Assembly (NCBI GenBank): GCA_902779845.1
Contig: CACZCZ010000029.1
Location: 1 to 64,000 of the forward strand
Reading direction: 5' to 3'
DNA from: an uncultured Bacteroidales bacterium
GTDB taxonomy: Bacteria; Bacteroidota; Bacteroidia; Bacteroidales; Bacteroidaceae
Length of the DNA: 64,000 nt
Shown in pieces: positions 33,702 through 45,200 of the stretch (the first letter of the stretch is position 1; each line of letters opens with the position of its first letter). The translations under genes were made by a program, and so were the position numbers. The notes under the pieces were generated by a model. It was not told where the DNA came from and did not search any database. It saw nothing but the letters and a program-made list of their open reading frames with translations.

Positions 33702-36452
33702 ATGAAAACAAGATTTTTTGGAGTGATGTTAACCTTGGCGATGTCCTTAGGTTTCATCAGCACAACACACGCACAGACCGATGTGAACATCGGCACACAA
33801 GTGACACAGGAGAGTGCCATCACGGATGGCGAGAAGTATATCGTACAGTCCATGGCTTCGGGTAAGCCTTACATCGTAGATGCCGGCACTTACTACTTTC
33901 TTCCCAATGCCGGCAACGCCCCCACGACGGCCTGCGTCTATCGCTTCATCAGCAACGGCGACGGGACGTGGACACTGAAGAGCGAGCACACCGGGAAATG
34001 CTGGGGTGCGCCGACCTATGACAAGGCCATTGAGCCCGTGTCGCCCCCCGAGGCCGGACATTGGAAGCTGAACTTCCAGAATGGTATCGCCTACCCCACC
34101 TGCCGCGATGCCCAAGGCGTAGAGCGTGGCTTGGACCGCTCTTCGCAGAAGCTGTGGGGCTACACCACGGGAACAGGCATCACCAAGCAGATCAAGATCT
34201 TTGAGCTGGGCGAAGCACCCTTGTCAGAGCAGCCGCTCAGCGAACTGGAAGACCTGGTCGTGAGCGTCAGCGAGACCTGCGCCGCCGACCTCGTGACGGG
34301 GCAGTGGTACGTGATGTACGACCGCGGCTTCACCAGTGGCAACCCACATGGCTACCTGTATGAGCAGGTGAGCTCACACACCCTCTACAACACGGCTACC
34401 GAGCCCACGGGGATGGCCACGAAGGCCGCACGCTATCTGGTGCGTCTGTCGGATGCCGGCGACGGCAAGTTCTATGTGCAGGACGGCTTCGGCAACTTCT
34501 TCAGCAGCTTCACGAAGTCCACGGCAGTGCCCGTGACCGCCACCCCCAAGGAAGCCATCACCATTGCCAAAATCAACGGCACGGACGGCCACTTCTACCT
34601 GCAGAGCTCCAGCACAGGCTACATCATGGACGCCAACGACGTAGGCAGAGGCGATGCCACCGTGGTGGGATGGGGAACAACACCGCCTACCAGCACCGGC
34701 GGCAACAACGACTGGGCTTTCTACCCTGTTGAGCTGCAGCAGCTGTCACCCGACGTGGCATTGCTGGAAGATGCTGTCACGTTGACACGCGGCTACCAGA
34801 CCACAGGTCTCGGCAACGCTGACGCACTGCTGCTGCGCATCGATCTGTCAGCGCGTAAGAGCATGACGGATATGACCTTCAACATCGCCCTCAGCGACGC
34901 AGCACAGGCCTCCATCGCCGAACTGTATATCTACGAGAGCACAGCAACAGAGTTCATCGCCGACATCCCCGACAAGGCCATCGGCAGGACGGCAGACATC
35001 AACGCCAGCACAGCCCTGAACATCGGCAACGTGGCGGAGGGCAGCCACCGCTACTGGCTCTGCGCCACCATCCGCGAGGATGCCCCGCTGGGCACTATCC
35101 TCAGTCCCGCCATCACCAGCATCGGCTACACCACCGGCAAGGAGATGACCCTGAACATGAGCGCCACAGGCAACCCCGATCGCCAAGGCATGAAGGTGTT
35201 TGCGCAACAGAACTTCGTCTTCAAACCCACCACCGACAACTGCCGCTACTACCGCATCCCGGCGATGATCCTGGATGAGGACGACAACATCGTCATCGCA
35301 GCAGACAAGCGCTACAACAGCAACAGCGACCTGGGCAACCACAAGATCGACGTGGTGAGCCTGCGCAGCGAGGACGGCGGCCGCACCTGGCAGGACTTCG
35401 CCACCATCGCTGTCGGCGACGGCTCCACGGCCGCCTACTTCGGCTACGGCGATGCGGCTCTGGCCCGCGCCACCAACGGCGACCTCGTCTGCATCATGGC
35501 CTCGGGCAGCAAGATGTGGGGCTATGGCATGGTCACGGCCGGCTTCGCCCGCAGCACCGACAATGGCAAGAGCTGGACACTCATAAAGAACCTGCTGGAT
35601 TCACCCGCCTTCTATGATGAGAATAGCAACGACGGCAGCCTCAGCGTCACCAACATCTTCACCACCTCAGGCAAGGGCCTGACCACCACCGACGGCGTCA
35701 TCATGTTCACCACCAACTGCAAGAACGACCTCGGCACCGTCAACTACATCCTCTACTCCACCGACAACGGCAGCCATTGGCGCCTGAGCAATGCCGTGGC
35801 CTACACTGGCACCGACGAGTCGAAGCTGGAGCAGCGCAACGACGGCAGCCTGCTGCTCTCCGTGCGCCAGAGCGGCAACCGCGGCTGGAACACCGCCACC
35901 TACACGAAGAACGCCGACGGCACCGTGACCTTCCACTGGGGCACGCAAACCCGCACAGGAGACATCTGGGGCAACGCCTGCAATGCCGATATCCTCTACT
36001 ACAGCCGTCAGAGCGACACCGATCCCGACATCCTGCTACACAGCTACATCAACACCAGCGGCCGTCAGAGCCTGCAGATAAGCATGAGCCTGAACGGCGG
36101 CACGACATGGAAGGATGTCTATAACATCCAGCCCAACGGCTCCTGCTACTCCACCATGATCCAGCTGCCCAGCGGCGATGTCGCCCTGCTCTTTGAGGAC
36201 GAGTCCTACAGCGCCGGCAACGGCTATGCCATCAACTTCGTCACCATCACCCGCGAGCAAATCCTCGACTGGTTCGTCAAGGCCGGCGGTGAGCTGCCCG
36301 TCGGCATTGAAAGCCTCCCCGCCATGGACGAAGCCGAAAGTTCAAAGTTCAAAGATCAAAGTTCAAAGTTCTACAACCTCGCCGGTCAGCAGCTGAGCAA
36401 GCCGCAGAAGGGCGTGAACATCGTCAACGGCAAGAAGGTCGTGGTGAAGTAA
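33702..36452 (+). CDS. secreted exo-alpha-sialidase (GH33-type)
   Basis: The 916-residue protein has a signal peptide (MKTRFFGVMLTLAMSLGFISTTHA) and about 490 residues of N-terminal beta-rich and carbohydrate-binding-like sequence. The sialidase propeller follows. YYRIPAM provides the catalytic-triad Arg at R518, and four Asp boxes are visible: SEDGGRTW (556), STDNGKSW (618), STDNGSHW (686) and SLNGGTTW (796). It should release sialic acid from host glycans. The C-terminal tail is YNLAGQQL...GVNIVNGKKVVVK. Just before it, SSKFKDQSSKF is encoded by TTCAAAG heptamer repeats. A PI-PLC-like gene follows after 39 bp. No sialic-acid catabolism genes are adjacent. Confidence 0.88.
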   Translation: MKTRFFGVMLTLAMSLGFISTTHAQTDVNIGTQVTQESAITDGEKYIVQSMASGKPYIVDAGTYYFLPNAGNAPTTACVYRFISNGDGTWTLKSEHTGKCWGAPTYDKAIEPVSPPEAGHWKLNFQNGIAYPTCRDAQGVERGLDRSSQKLWGYTTGTGITKQIKIFELGEAPLSEQPLSELEDLVVSVSETCAADLVTGQWYVMYDRGFTSGNPHGYLYEQVSSHTLYNTATEPTGMATKAARYLVRLSDAGDGKFYVQDGFGNFFSSFTKSTAVPVTATPKEAITIAKINGTDGHFYLQSSSTGYIMDANDVGRGDATVVGWGTTPPTSTGGNNDWAFYPVELQQLSPDVALLEDAVTLTRGYQTTGLGNADALLLRIDLSARKSMTDMTFNIALSDAAQASIAELYIYESTATEFIADIPDKAIGRTADINASTALNIGNVAEGSHRYWLCATIREDAPLGTILSPAITSIGYTTGKEMTLNMSATGNPDRQGMKVFAQQNFVFKPTTDNCRYYRIPAMILDEDDNIVIAADKRYNSNSDLGNHKIDVVSLRSEDGGRTWQDFATIAVGDGSTAAYFGYGDAALARATNGDLVCIMASGSKMWGYGMVTAGFARSTDNGKSWTLIKNLLDSPAFYDENSNDGSLSVTNIFTTSGKGLTTTDGVIMFTTNCKNDLGTVNYILYSTDNGSHWRLSNAVAYTGTDESKLEQRNDGSLLLSVRQSGNRGWNTATYTKNADGTVTFHWGTQTRTGDIWGNACNADILYYSRQSDTDPDILLHSYINTSGRQSLQISMSLNGGTTWKDVYNIQPNGSCYSTMIQLPSGDVALLFEDESYSAGNGYAINFVTITREQILDWFVKAGGELPVGIESLPAMDEAESSKFKDQSSKFYNLAGQQLSKPQKGVNIVNGKKVVVK
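36337..36375. repeat. AGTTCAAAG repeat inside the sialidase gene
   Basis: AAGTTCAAAG(ATC)AAAGTTCAAAG heptamer-like units encode the linker ahead of the C-terminal tail. The same kind of repeat otherwise fills intergenic gaps in this window. Confidence 0.65.
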
Positions 36453-36491
36453 AAAAATAAATCATTCATGTGAAAAAGAAGTCTTAAACGT

Positions 36492-38096
36492 ATGATAAAG
36501 GTTAAAAAAGTGATGTGGTCAAGGTTCATGGCTGTGCTGGCGGCCGCTGTGCTGTGTCTGCCTGTCTGGGCAGACGACTGGATGGGTCGCATCAGCGATG
36601 AGACGTATCTCAGCCAAGTTTCGATACCTGGTGTTCACGATGCCGGCACAGGACATGGCTTCAAAGGTTGGAGCGTGTTGGTTGGTGATGCCACGGCCCG
36701 CACACAGGACCTGACGCTCACCGAACTGTGGAGTGCCGGCGTTCGCGCCTTCGACCTGCGCCCTACCGTAGATGGCAACGGGTTGCCTATCTATCATGGT
36801 ATCATCCAGACGGCGCTGACGATGGAAGATGCCGTGCAGACGCTCTGCGGCCTGCTGGATGCGCATCCGACAGAGACGGCCATCATCATTGTGCGTCATG
36901 AAAGCGATCATGATGAAGGCAGCAGCGAATGGGGACCTCTGATGAATAACCTGCTCACCAGCGAACCCGTGAAGAGTCACGCCGTGAACTTCACGCCAAC
37001 ACTGAAGATGAAAAACGTTCGCGGGAAGCTGCTCATCCTGAGCCGCGACAGCTATGCCACCACCCCCGTCGGGGCCTATGTCACAGGCTGGAACTTCAGC
37101 GATCAGCTGGAGGAACAGAAGAACGGGCGCATTGCACGAGGCACCAATTCGGCAACCTGCTATATTCAGGACTACTACGACTGCACGGACGACGGAGGCG
37201 TGGCCACGAAGTGGAACAGCATCAGCACACTGGTGCGCTTCACGGCAGAGCAGAACACCTCAACCCGCATCTGGGCCATCAACCACACCTCGGGTTATAC
37301 GGCCAACGCCTCCAGCGACGGCTACCGCAACAATGCGGCTGCCCAAAACAAAGCCCTCGCCGGCTGGCTGCAGGAGCACTGCGGCCCCACGGGTATCGTG
37401 GTGATGGACTTCGGCGGCGTGGATCGCTCCAACGGCTACGATGTGATGGGGCTGACGCTTGTGAGAGCGCTCATCGACAACAACTTCAAGACATCGGAAT
37501 ATGCCGCTGCCATCAAGTCCATCAGCACCAGCAAGAAATACTGCATCTTCACAGATGTCAACAACAGCAAATACTACCTGACCACGGACGGCTACCTGAC
37601 AGCAGATGCCACGGAGGCCGGCGTGTTTAAGTTCGGCAAGGTGAAGGGCGAGGAGTACGGCTACGGCTTCAAGCTGACCGGCGTGTGCTTCACGAACCCC
37701 GAGATGCAGAATGGTCAGGTGGTGCTCGAATCAGGACATATCCGCACTAATGAGCAGACGACGCCGCGTGACACTTGGGAGTCACAGGTCTTCCTGCTAA
37801 ACCAGGAAGGCCGCTATGCCGTGCGCGCCACGAATGCCGCAGGCAGCGACAGCGGATGGGGACTGGCCGCCAAGACCTACTGGACAGTGCACGAAGCCCC
37901 CGGCGGCCCCATCGCCGAGTACAGCATGAGCAGGAGCTATATCTGGCAGATTGAAGACAGCACAACAACACGGGCGGAACAAATCGTCAGCCCTGACTCT
38001 GAAAAAAAGGATTGGTTTGATCTTAGCGGCCGTCGCGTGGAGCTGCCACAGAAAGGCATCTATATCCACGGAAACAAAAAGGTCATCATCAAATAG
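36492..38096 (+). CDS. secreted PI-PLC X-domain phosphodiesterase
   Basis: The 534-residue protein has a signal peptide (about residues 1-27) and a phosphatidylinositol-specific phospholipase C catalytic domain. The two general acid/base histidines are visible in IPGVHDAGT (H49) and IYHGII (H102), 53 residues apart as in the bacterial enzymes. IIIVRHESD is another conserved strand. It may cleave phosphatidylinositol or GPI anchors, or inositol-phosphate lipids. An extra domain of about 190 residues (RICIN/beta-rich) and the shared tail FDLSGRRV...GIYIHGNKKVIIK complete it. It follows the sialidase gene closely and is probably cotranscribed. Confidence 0.85.
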   Translation: MIKVKKVMWSRFMAVLAAAVLCLPVWADDWMGRISDETYLSQVSIPGVHDAGTGHGFKGWSVLVGDATARTQDLTLTELWSAGVRAFDLRPTVDGNGLPIYHGIIQTALTMEDAVQTLCGLLDAHPTETAIIIVRHESDHDEGSSEWGPLMNNLLTSEPVKSHAVNFTPTLKMKNVRGKLLILSRDSYATTPVGAYVTGWNFSDQLEEQKNGRIARGTNSATCYIQDYYDCTDDGGVATKWNSISTLVRFTAEQNTSTRIWAINHTSGYTANASSDGYRNNAAAQNKALAGWLQEHCGPTGIVVMDFGGVDRSNGYDVMGLTLVRALIDNNFKTSEYAAAIKSISTSKKYCIFTDVNNSKYYLTTDGYLTADATEAGVFKFGKVKGEEYGYGFKLTGVCFTNPEMQNGQVVLESGHIRTNEQTTPRDTWESQVFLLNQEGRYAVRATNAAGSDSGWGLAAKTYWTVHEAPGGPIAEYSMSRSYIWQIEDSTTTRAEQIVSPDSEKKDWFDLSGRRVELPQKGIYIHGNKKVIIK

Positions 38097-38170
38097 CTGC
38101 CGAAGGAAACAAAAATGAGAATGTGTCAAAAGGATGCCGAGCGCGTCTAATTCGTTGTATAAAACAAGAA

Positions 38171-38203
38171 AGAGGCTGTGTCATGAATTTTGACACAGCC
38201 TCT
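38171..38203. terminator. bidirectional terminator, second GAGGCTGTGT element
   Basis: AGAGGCTGTGTCA and TGACACAGCCTCT form a perfect 13-bp stem with a 7-base loop between the convergent PI-PLC and KduI-like genes. It is a copy of the element at 16618-16648, including part of the flanking sequence. Confidence 0.85.
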
Positions 38204-38226
38204 CGTTTCGTATGTTGTCTAACCTC

Positions 38227-39213
38227 TTAGCGGAGGTCGGTGACGGGGATGTTGTCCTTGTCGTTGTAGTTGAGGTTCTCGCCGGCCATGCCCCAAATGA
38301 AGGTGTAGTAATAGGTGGCGCTGGCGCAGTGAATGCTCCATTCGGGCGACATAATGGCCTGCTCGTTGTGCAGCCACACGATGCGGCTCTCCTGCGGCTC
38401 ACCCATGACATGACTGATGGTCTGCGTCTCGGGCAGGTTGAAGTAGTAGTAAGCCTCGATGCGGCGGCCGTGGGTGTGAGGCGGCATCGTGTTCCACACG
38501 CTGCCGGGCTGCAGCTGTGTCAGACCCATCTGCAGCTGGCAGGGACCTTCTTCGAGAGCTGTGTTTACGATGAGCTGGTTGATGGTGCGCTGGTTGCTCT
38601 CTTCGAGCGTGCCCAGGGGCTTCTCCTTAGTGCCGATGATGGTGGCCTTCAGGGACTGCACCTTGCCGTTCTTGCGGCCGTCGAGCGTTACCCACTGCGT
38701 CTTGTAGTGCTTGTGGGCGGTGGCGCTGTTGAGGTAGAACTTCGCGGGCTTCGAGGCATCCTTCGAGCGGAAGATGACTTCCTTGTTCGTGTCGATGCTG
38801 TTGCCGTTCTTGTCCTTGCCCAGCCAGCCGCGACCTACATAGAGGGCCTCGCTGTAGCCGAGGGGGTACTCCTGCCCATCGACGATGACGATGCCGTCGC
38901 CGCCGGTGTTAATGATGCCGAGCTCGCGGCTGTGCATGAAGTAGGGCTCCTTCAGCGCGTCGAAGGTCTCCAGCTTCAAGTCTTTCGTCACAGGCATGGC
39001 GCCGCCGTAGATGAAGCGGTCGTACTGCGAGTATGTCAGGTTGATTTCGTCGGCTGCCATGACCTTCTCCATCACAAAGCGCTCGCGCAGGGTCTGGGTG
39101 TCATAGTGCTTGACATCTGCCGGGTGGCAGGCTGTCTGGAAGTTCACATGCTGCTGTGCGCCGGCTGTCAGCGCGGCGGCAGCAACGAGAAAAGATAATA
39201 CTACTTTCTTCAT
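38227..39213 (-). CDS. KduI-family isomerase with a signal peptide
   Basis: The 328-residue protein matches 5-keto-4-deoxyuronate isomerase (KduI), a cupin enzyme of pectin/glycosaminoglycan breakdown. It shows [19 protein letters not shown] sequence, [16 protein letters not shown] with the metal-binding His/Glu, and SPEWSIHC...WGMAGEN. The surprising part is the start: [21 protein letters not shown] is a clear signal peptide, and removing it leaves about the normal KduI length plus 28 residues. The enzyme is normally cytosolic. No other uronate genes are adjacent. It could work on unsaturated uronates in the periplasm or have a new role. Confidence 0.82.
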   Translation of the reverse strand: MKKVVLSFLVAAAALTAGAQQHVNFQTACHPADVKHYDTQTLRERFVMEKVMAADEINLTYSQYDRFIYGGAMPVTKDLKLETFDALKEPYFMHSRELGIINTGGDGIVIVDGQEYPLGYSEALYVGRGWLGKDKNGNSIDTNKEVIFRSKDASKPAKFYLNSATAHKHYKTQWVTLDGRKNGKVQSLKATIIGTKEKPLGTLEESNQRTINQLIVNTALEEGPCQLQMGLTQLQPGSVWNTMPPHTHGRRIEAYYYFNLPETQTISHVMGEPQESRIVWLHNEQAIMSPEWSIHCASATYYYTFIWGMAGENLNYNDKDNIPVTDLR

Positions 39214-39244
39214 AGGATGTTTAAATGATTTTATGAATTAAGGG

Positions 39245-42200
39245 TTAATAATATGTGCCGCTTACAATGACTTTGCGTCCGCCTACGATGTACATTCCTG
39301 GCTTTGTCGGCTTGGCTGGCAGCTTGATGCCGCTGACGGTAAACCATTCCGCATCGTTGTCGTTTGTCCAGATGTTTTCCACTCCGGTGGCGTCCATATC
39401 TAAGTTATATGGCTCATCCAGCGTACCGAGGAACGCGTCGCTGACAAAGGACACCTTGCCGACAGTATGTTCCTCTGTGCCGTCGAAGACACGCAGTTCT
39501 ACGGGTTTCGTGAGGTCGCCCTGTGAATCGCCCATGATGGTGAGGAAGTAGTAGTTGCCGCGGGCGGTGACAGCACCTCGGCACTCGTCACCCACAAAGG
39601 CTGCCACCTCGGCATCCGTCACGCGCTCCCCGTCCTTTGTCACTACAGCTATGATATTCATGTTGTCGGGATAGATGTGACTATCTACGGGCTGGAAGTG
39701 TGTCAGCGCTGCTGCACGCTGTGGCGCCTTGTTCGGCTTTTCGAAGGAGGTATGCTTGGACGGGTAGTGGAAGGTCTTGGCTTGGGTGGCATTGGAGAAA
39801 TAGATGTATCCCTCGCCGGGTACGATGCTCTGCAGCGTGCCTTCCCACACACCCTGACCATTGTAGGTAGCCATGGCCGTGCGCGTCTTCACCATGTCAT
39901 CTTTCTCGGGCTCCAAATCAGCAAAGGCATCGGCCACCGACATCACGTTTCCTGACAGCGGGCCTATCCAGTTATAGAGCGGATAGATTGTCTGCGGCGA
40001 GAGCATCAGGTCGATGGGTGCTCCAAGCACATCGAATGGGGTAGATGAGGACACCTGAATCTTGTACATCTGTCCAGGTTCGATGTTCCCCAGCTCGCCG
40101 ATGAAGCCTGTGCGGTCTGCGTTGGCCACGGCGAAAGCCGTCTGGCTCTTGATGTTCTTGAATTTCGCTATGGTGGCGGAGCCCTTTGGCAGGACATTGT
40201 TGATATCCGTGTCTGCGGGTTTCAGATACATCGATGTCCAGTTCCATCCTCGTGCCAATGTTACGCTCTGCATGAGGTCCTGTGTGGAGCGGAGCACCAC
40301 GGGACGGGCGTAGGAGCCTATCGTGGCATCGGGAGCGTACCGCAGGACTGTCGCTGTCTTGCCGTCGTCAGGCGTAGTGATGTTGACTACGGGATACGTG
40401 ATGCCCGTGGAGGCATCGTAGAGTCGGAAGGTGAGATCGCGCTGGCTGGACGAGATTTCCGTAGCTTCGCCGCCATAGATAATCATATCTACGTAGTAGG
40501 CATCGCGTGAGCCGACATATTTGGGGCTGGCCACACCCCGGCAGTTGCCATAGGAGTCGAAGGCAGCAATCTTGCTGTCTGTGAACTCGCTGATCTTGTC
40601 TCCGACATACAGTTGTCCCGTCAGTGTCATGTTGCTCTCGTAGAGGTTAGGATCCACGCTCCACTTCGGCTCGTCGCCCGTGACGACGATGTTGAGCTTC
40701 ACGACGCGCTTCATGCTATAGCGGTCAGTGACATATAAGTATGCCGTGTGCTTGCCTACGGTGGCTGTCGGCAGCAGGCGAATGGTGATGGCCTTCGTCT
40801 CGTCCATGGTGCCGATGGGTTCGCTCACCTCCATCCATGACGGCTGCCCAGTAATCTCGTAGGTCTGCGTCTGTCCCGTAGTGTTGAGCAGATTCAGTTC
40901 TATTTCAGAACTCTCGCTCCAGTGCTTGCGTATGGACTGCACTTCCTTGACCTCCCATGCGACACATGCGAAGTCGGCGTGGAACATCCATTCCACGGGC
41001 TCGGAGCTGTTGGCGTGCTCGTCCTTGATGTTCCTGACGCTGACCGAGAAGTCATTGCCGTCCATGAGCGGCAGCACATCATCGGGGAATGAGAAATAAA
41101 CCTCGTTCTTGGATGCCGTGAAGTTGAACTGCGAGTCGTCCATCCTCATGTGCTGCGACCTTGGCAGCAGTGCCGGTGCCGTCAGCGCCTCTGTGGGCGA
41201 GCCGTTGAAAGCCAGTGTCGATTTGTCCTGTCCCATGTTGGCGGTTGAGAACTCTGTTACGACGTTGCCCGTTTGTGTACGGTGGATACTTTCCATCGGG
41301 AAGTAGCCCACCAGGCCTGAGCTGGAAGCATCGAGGCGCTCGTAGCGCCGACTGTCGATGACAGAGCTTGACAGTGCGGCATTCCAGATGCGCAGTTCAT
41401 CGATGTCGCCTACGAACTTCTGCGGTATCACGCTGCTGGTGCAGCCGACGTAGAGCTTGTCGCCGCTGATGCCGGGTATAGAACTCTCGGGCAGAGTCTT
41501 CACTGCCTTACCGTCGATGTAGAAGATGGCGCTGTTTCCGCGGCGTACATTGAGTGTGATGTGGTGCCATGCGTTGTCAATGTAGTCGTTCTCGCTCAGG
41601 GTGATGCGGTCCTGGCTTACGAGTGTCGTGCCGCCCGCTTGCGGGGTTTCCTTTGTGAGTTCCAGTGTCAGCAGCCCGCTTCTGAACCCTATGGCTATGT
41701 TGTCGCGGATATAGAGCAGTGAGGCATTATCATTTTTTGCTGTGTCCTCAGCGCGGAACCACATCTCCAGTGCGAAGTTGTCCGTCTGGCGCGGGTTGAA
41801 GGTGGAGATGTCCACGTTCATGAATTGCGTGCCGTCGAGGTGTGCCGCGAGGTTTCGGTTGTTGATATACCAGCTCTCGGCCGATGCCACGATGTTGCGC
41901 GAGCGCGCCTTGTCGGCGAGGACTGTGCCGTGGCCCTCGTTCATGCGCCAGTAGCCTATGAGCCCCGGAGTGTTGGCTGCCTTGAGATGGCTGCGTGTCT
42001 CGTAGAGTTCATCTGTCGTTTTCCTTACGTTCCAGAGGGTCAGGTCGCGCATCATGCCTACGGTACCGCTGCCGCCGATGTTGAGTTGTCCCGTTGCATC
42101 GAAGTCGCCGACCGAGACATCCTTGCCCACGTGGATGGGGCTGATCATGTCGCTGTTGACATAGAGTAGTGAGATGCGGTTCTCCGTGTTCACCTCGTCC

Positions 42201-45200
42201 TTTGTCCAGTAAGTCATAGCCAGATAGGTCCACTTCTCTTCCGGCAACGCCGTCTCAAAGTCGTAGGTCTGCTCTGCACTGCCGATCCTTACAGCCAGCT
42301 TACCGCCGTCGTGGGTGTAGAGAGCGAGCATGTTGTCCTCGGTGCCTATGGAGAAGATGTTTCCGTCGCCCTTGCGATAGAACCAGCAGCCCATGGCGAA
42401 GTCCGTGTTTGACATGCTGAACTTGGCCTCCGTGGCTGCCTTCTCCCCGTTCAGCTGAAGGGCTACGTCGGGGTACTGGCTGTTGAGGGCTACGTTGTTC
42501 AAGTCGCCGTAAATGGCGAAGTTATCGCTCTTGCTCAGCGCGTTGTCATTCAAATCCTCGTTGAAGCGGACGTGCATGTTATTGCGGAAGGTGTATGTGA
42601 GCAGACCGTTCTCGGGACTTGGCATACCCATGACTTTCGGGCCTCGGGTGTCCTGTGTGATGTCTATAATCTCACTCTCGTAGGTTACGTCCTCGTTGCC
42701 ATATTTGCCGAAGGTCTGGGCCTGCAGCTCGTAGATGCCGTCCTCGAGGAATGACACGGGCTGCGTGAAGGCGCTGCCGTCGGGCATGGGACTGTAGCCC
42801 AATGTCCAGTCCTCGGCATTGACGCTCCATTGCTTCACCAGATTCCATGTGTCGGTGCCTTTGCGGCGGAATCGCAGTCGCAGTCCTCGCAGTCCTTTGT
42901 CTTGGCGGTCAAGGTTATGAATGTTTGCAAGTATGCCGTTGTTCTCGGCCATGAATGCCGAGTTAAGCACGGTGTGGTCCACAGCCAGATCGACATGCGC
43001 CGATGCCGGCACGAAGTGTACGCGCAGCGTCACCACCTTGCTCACCGTGGTTGGGTCTTTCTCCGACCTCAGGACAATCTTGATGTCCTCGTAATCCACG
43101 ATGCTGCGGTCGCTTTGGCTTACGAGCAGTTGCATCAGCACCGTCTCGTCGCCTTTCATCTTGATGCTGCGTCCTTCGCGTCCGTTGCTCAACGGCGAAC
43201 CGTCCACCATGAGTATGGCCCCGTTGGGATTGCTCTTGTCCAAGGCCTCCAGAATGTATGTGCACATCGCGTTGATTTCGCTGGCGTTATGCAGCTGTAG
43301 CGTGAACTTAGCCGCTCCGCCTACGGGGATGTCGGTCTGCTCGGAGGCTCCCATCACATTCAGCTCCGGCATCTCCACGCGCATGGTGCCTTCGTTGAGT
43401 TTGGTGCCCTTGGCGTAGTATATGGTTTGCGTCTCCTTCTCGTAGGGGTTTACGGTCTGTCCGCCGCGTGTGCGGAAAATGGGTCCCCACTTGTTGGGTG
43501 AGTTATAGACATCCACGGAGAGCGCCGTGCGTGTGTCGCTGTCGCTCAGTGTCCAGGCTATGCTCGTCGTCTCTGTCGTCGTCGTGTCGGTTTGCTCTGT
43601 CGTTGACTTGCTGTTCTTCCATGTCATGATGGCGTATGTGCCGGCGTTGTTCAACAGGAAACCAAACTTCACATCGTTATTGATACACCAGTATGTCTCG
43701 TCCTTCACCTGATGCGCAGTCTTCGTTTCCGTCTTGTCGGTATGGCTGATGCTCATGCCGCCGCTGATGGAGTAGTTGGCTATTAAGTTACTGGCGTCCT
43801 CGAAGGCGTTGTACTTGTCAGCCTCGTTTTGTGCTATCTTGGCCTCCCAGGTGCGAATCTGGTTGATGGCAAACTCCACGCTGTCGGTTACGGCCTTGCC
43901 GGTACCGTTTCTCATGATATAGCCGGGGTTACCGTGTCGTTCATCGTACTTGCTTCCCCAGAAGTCCCTGTCGCCGTTGGCACGTCCCCATTCCGGGTCG
44001 CCCTCATTGTAGCTGGTGTAGTAGGTCACCTTGCCGGGTATTTTCGGCGAGTTGGCTTCTTCCCAGTGGTTGCCGTCCACATGCACGAGGCGGTCTTTGA
44101 TGAATGCTTTCCAGTTGGGTATAAGGTTGTCGATGATGTAGGCTTGTGTGTAGCTGAACTGTGTCTCGAAGCTTTCGCTCATCGCGATGCCGTCTTTCTG
44201 CGCCAGTTGGTAGGTGCCGTCAGCCTGCTGGTAGAAGCCTAACAGGCGCGCCTTGCTGAAGGTGAGGTTCGTGGAGCGCCCTAAGTACGTGTCGCCGTTC
44301 TCGGGCCGATAATCTCCTAACACCTGGCTGAAGATCATCTGGCTGGGCGTGGAGATTTTCTCCGAGGTGGTATAGCTCTTGGATTCGAGACTGTAGTCGC
44401 TGTCCTTGTGCCCGTTGATGCGCGTGTTCGTTGTATTGTTGACAAACTGGAACTTCGAGTGATTCATGATGATCATGCCTTCTGAGACTTCCCATGTAGG
44501 CGTTAAGCTGATGTATGCTCCTCCGCCGAAGTTACTGTCATCAACGGTGCAGGTGGATTTGCTGAAATTATCTATTTTCGTCTTCTCCAGCGAGGCCACG
44601 GAGTTGGAGCCGGGCGGGCGGCGGATGACATAATCCACCTTGTCGGGGCCTTGTGTCATGAAGTTGGTTCCCGTGGGCAGTGAGCCTAAGAGAATCAAGT
44701 CCAGGGTCTCGCTCTTGGAGTCGGGAGCCTGCCACATGGTGGTGCGCCCATCTACGCGCACGCCGATGCTCATGTTGCGGATATGTCCTTCGGACAGGTT
44801 CGGCCATCCGCCCTCAAACTCGTAGAACACCGTGCCGGTGGAGTCGGGTAGGATGTCGATGTTGGGCGTTCTGTATTCGGTGCCGGCTTCCGCCTCTTCG
44901 CCGTTGATGATGACTTTCTCGGCATAGACCTGCGTCAGGATGCTGGCATCGTTGATGATACTGATGACGGCATCGCGCGGTTTCTCATCGAATGTCTCCC
45001 CGGTGTCGAGGTTCTTGTACTTTTCTGCCACTTTGATTTCGAAGCCGTAGCGTTTACCCTGGCAGAAGAAGGGATGGTCGTAAGCGTAGCTATAGCCATC
45101 GTCGGTATAGGTCAACACCTGCAGGGTGTCTATAGTGTTCGTCAGTGTGGTCACGGGCACCTTCACTTCTCCGAAGGCTCCGTTCTTCGTGCCCTGCTGC

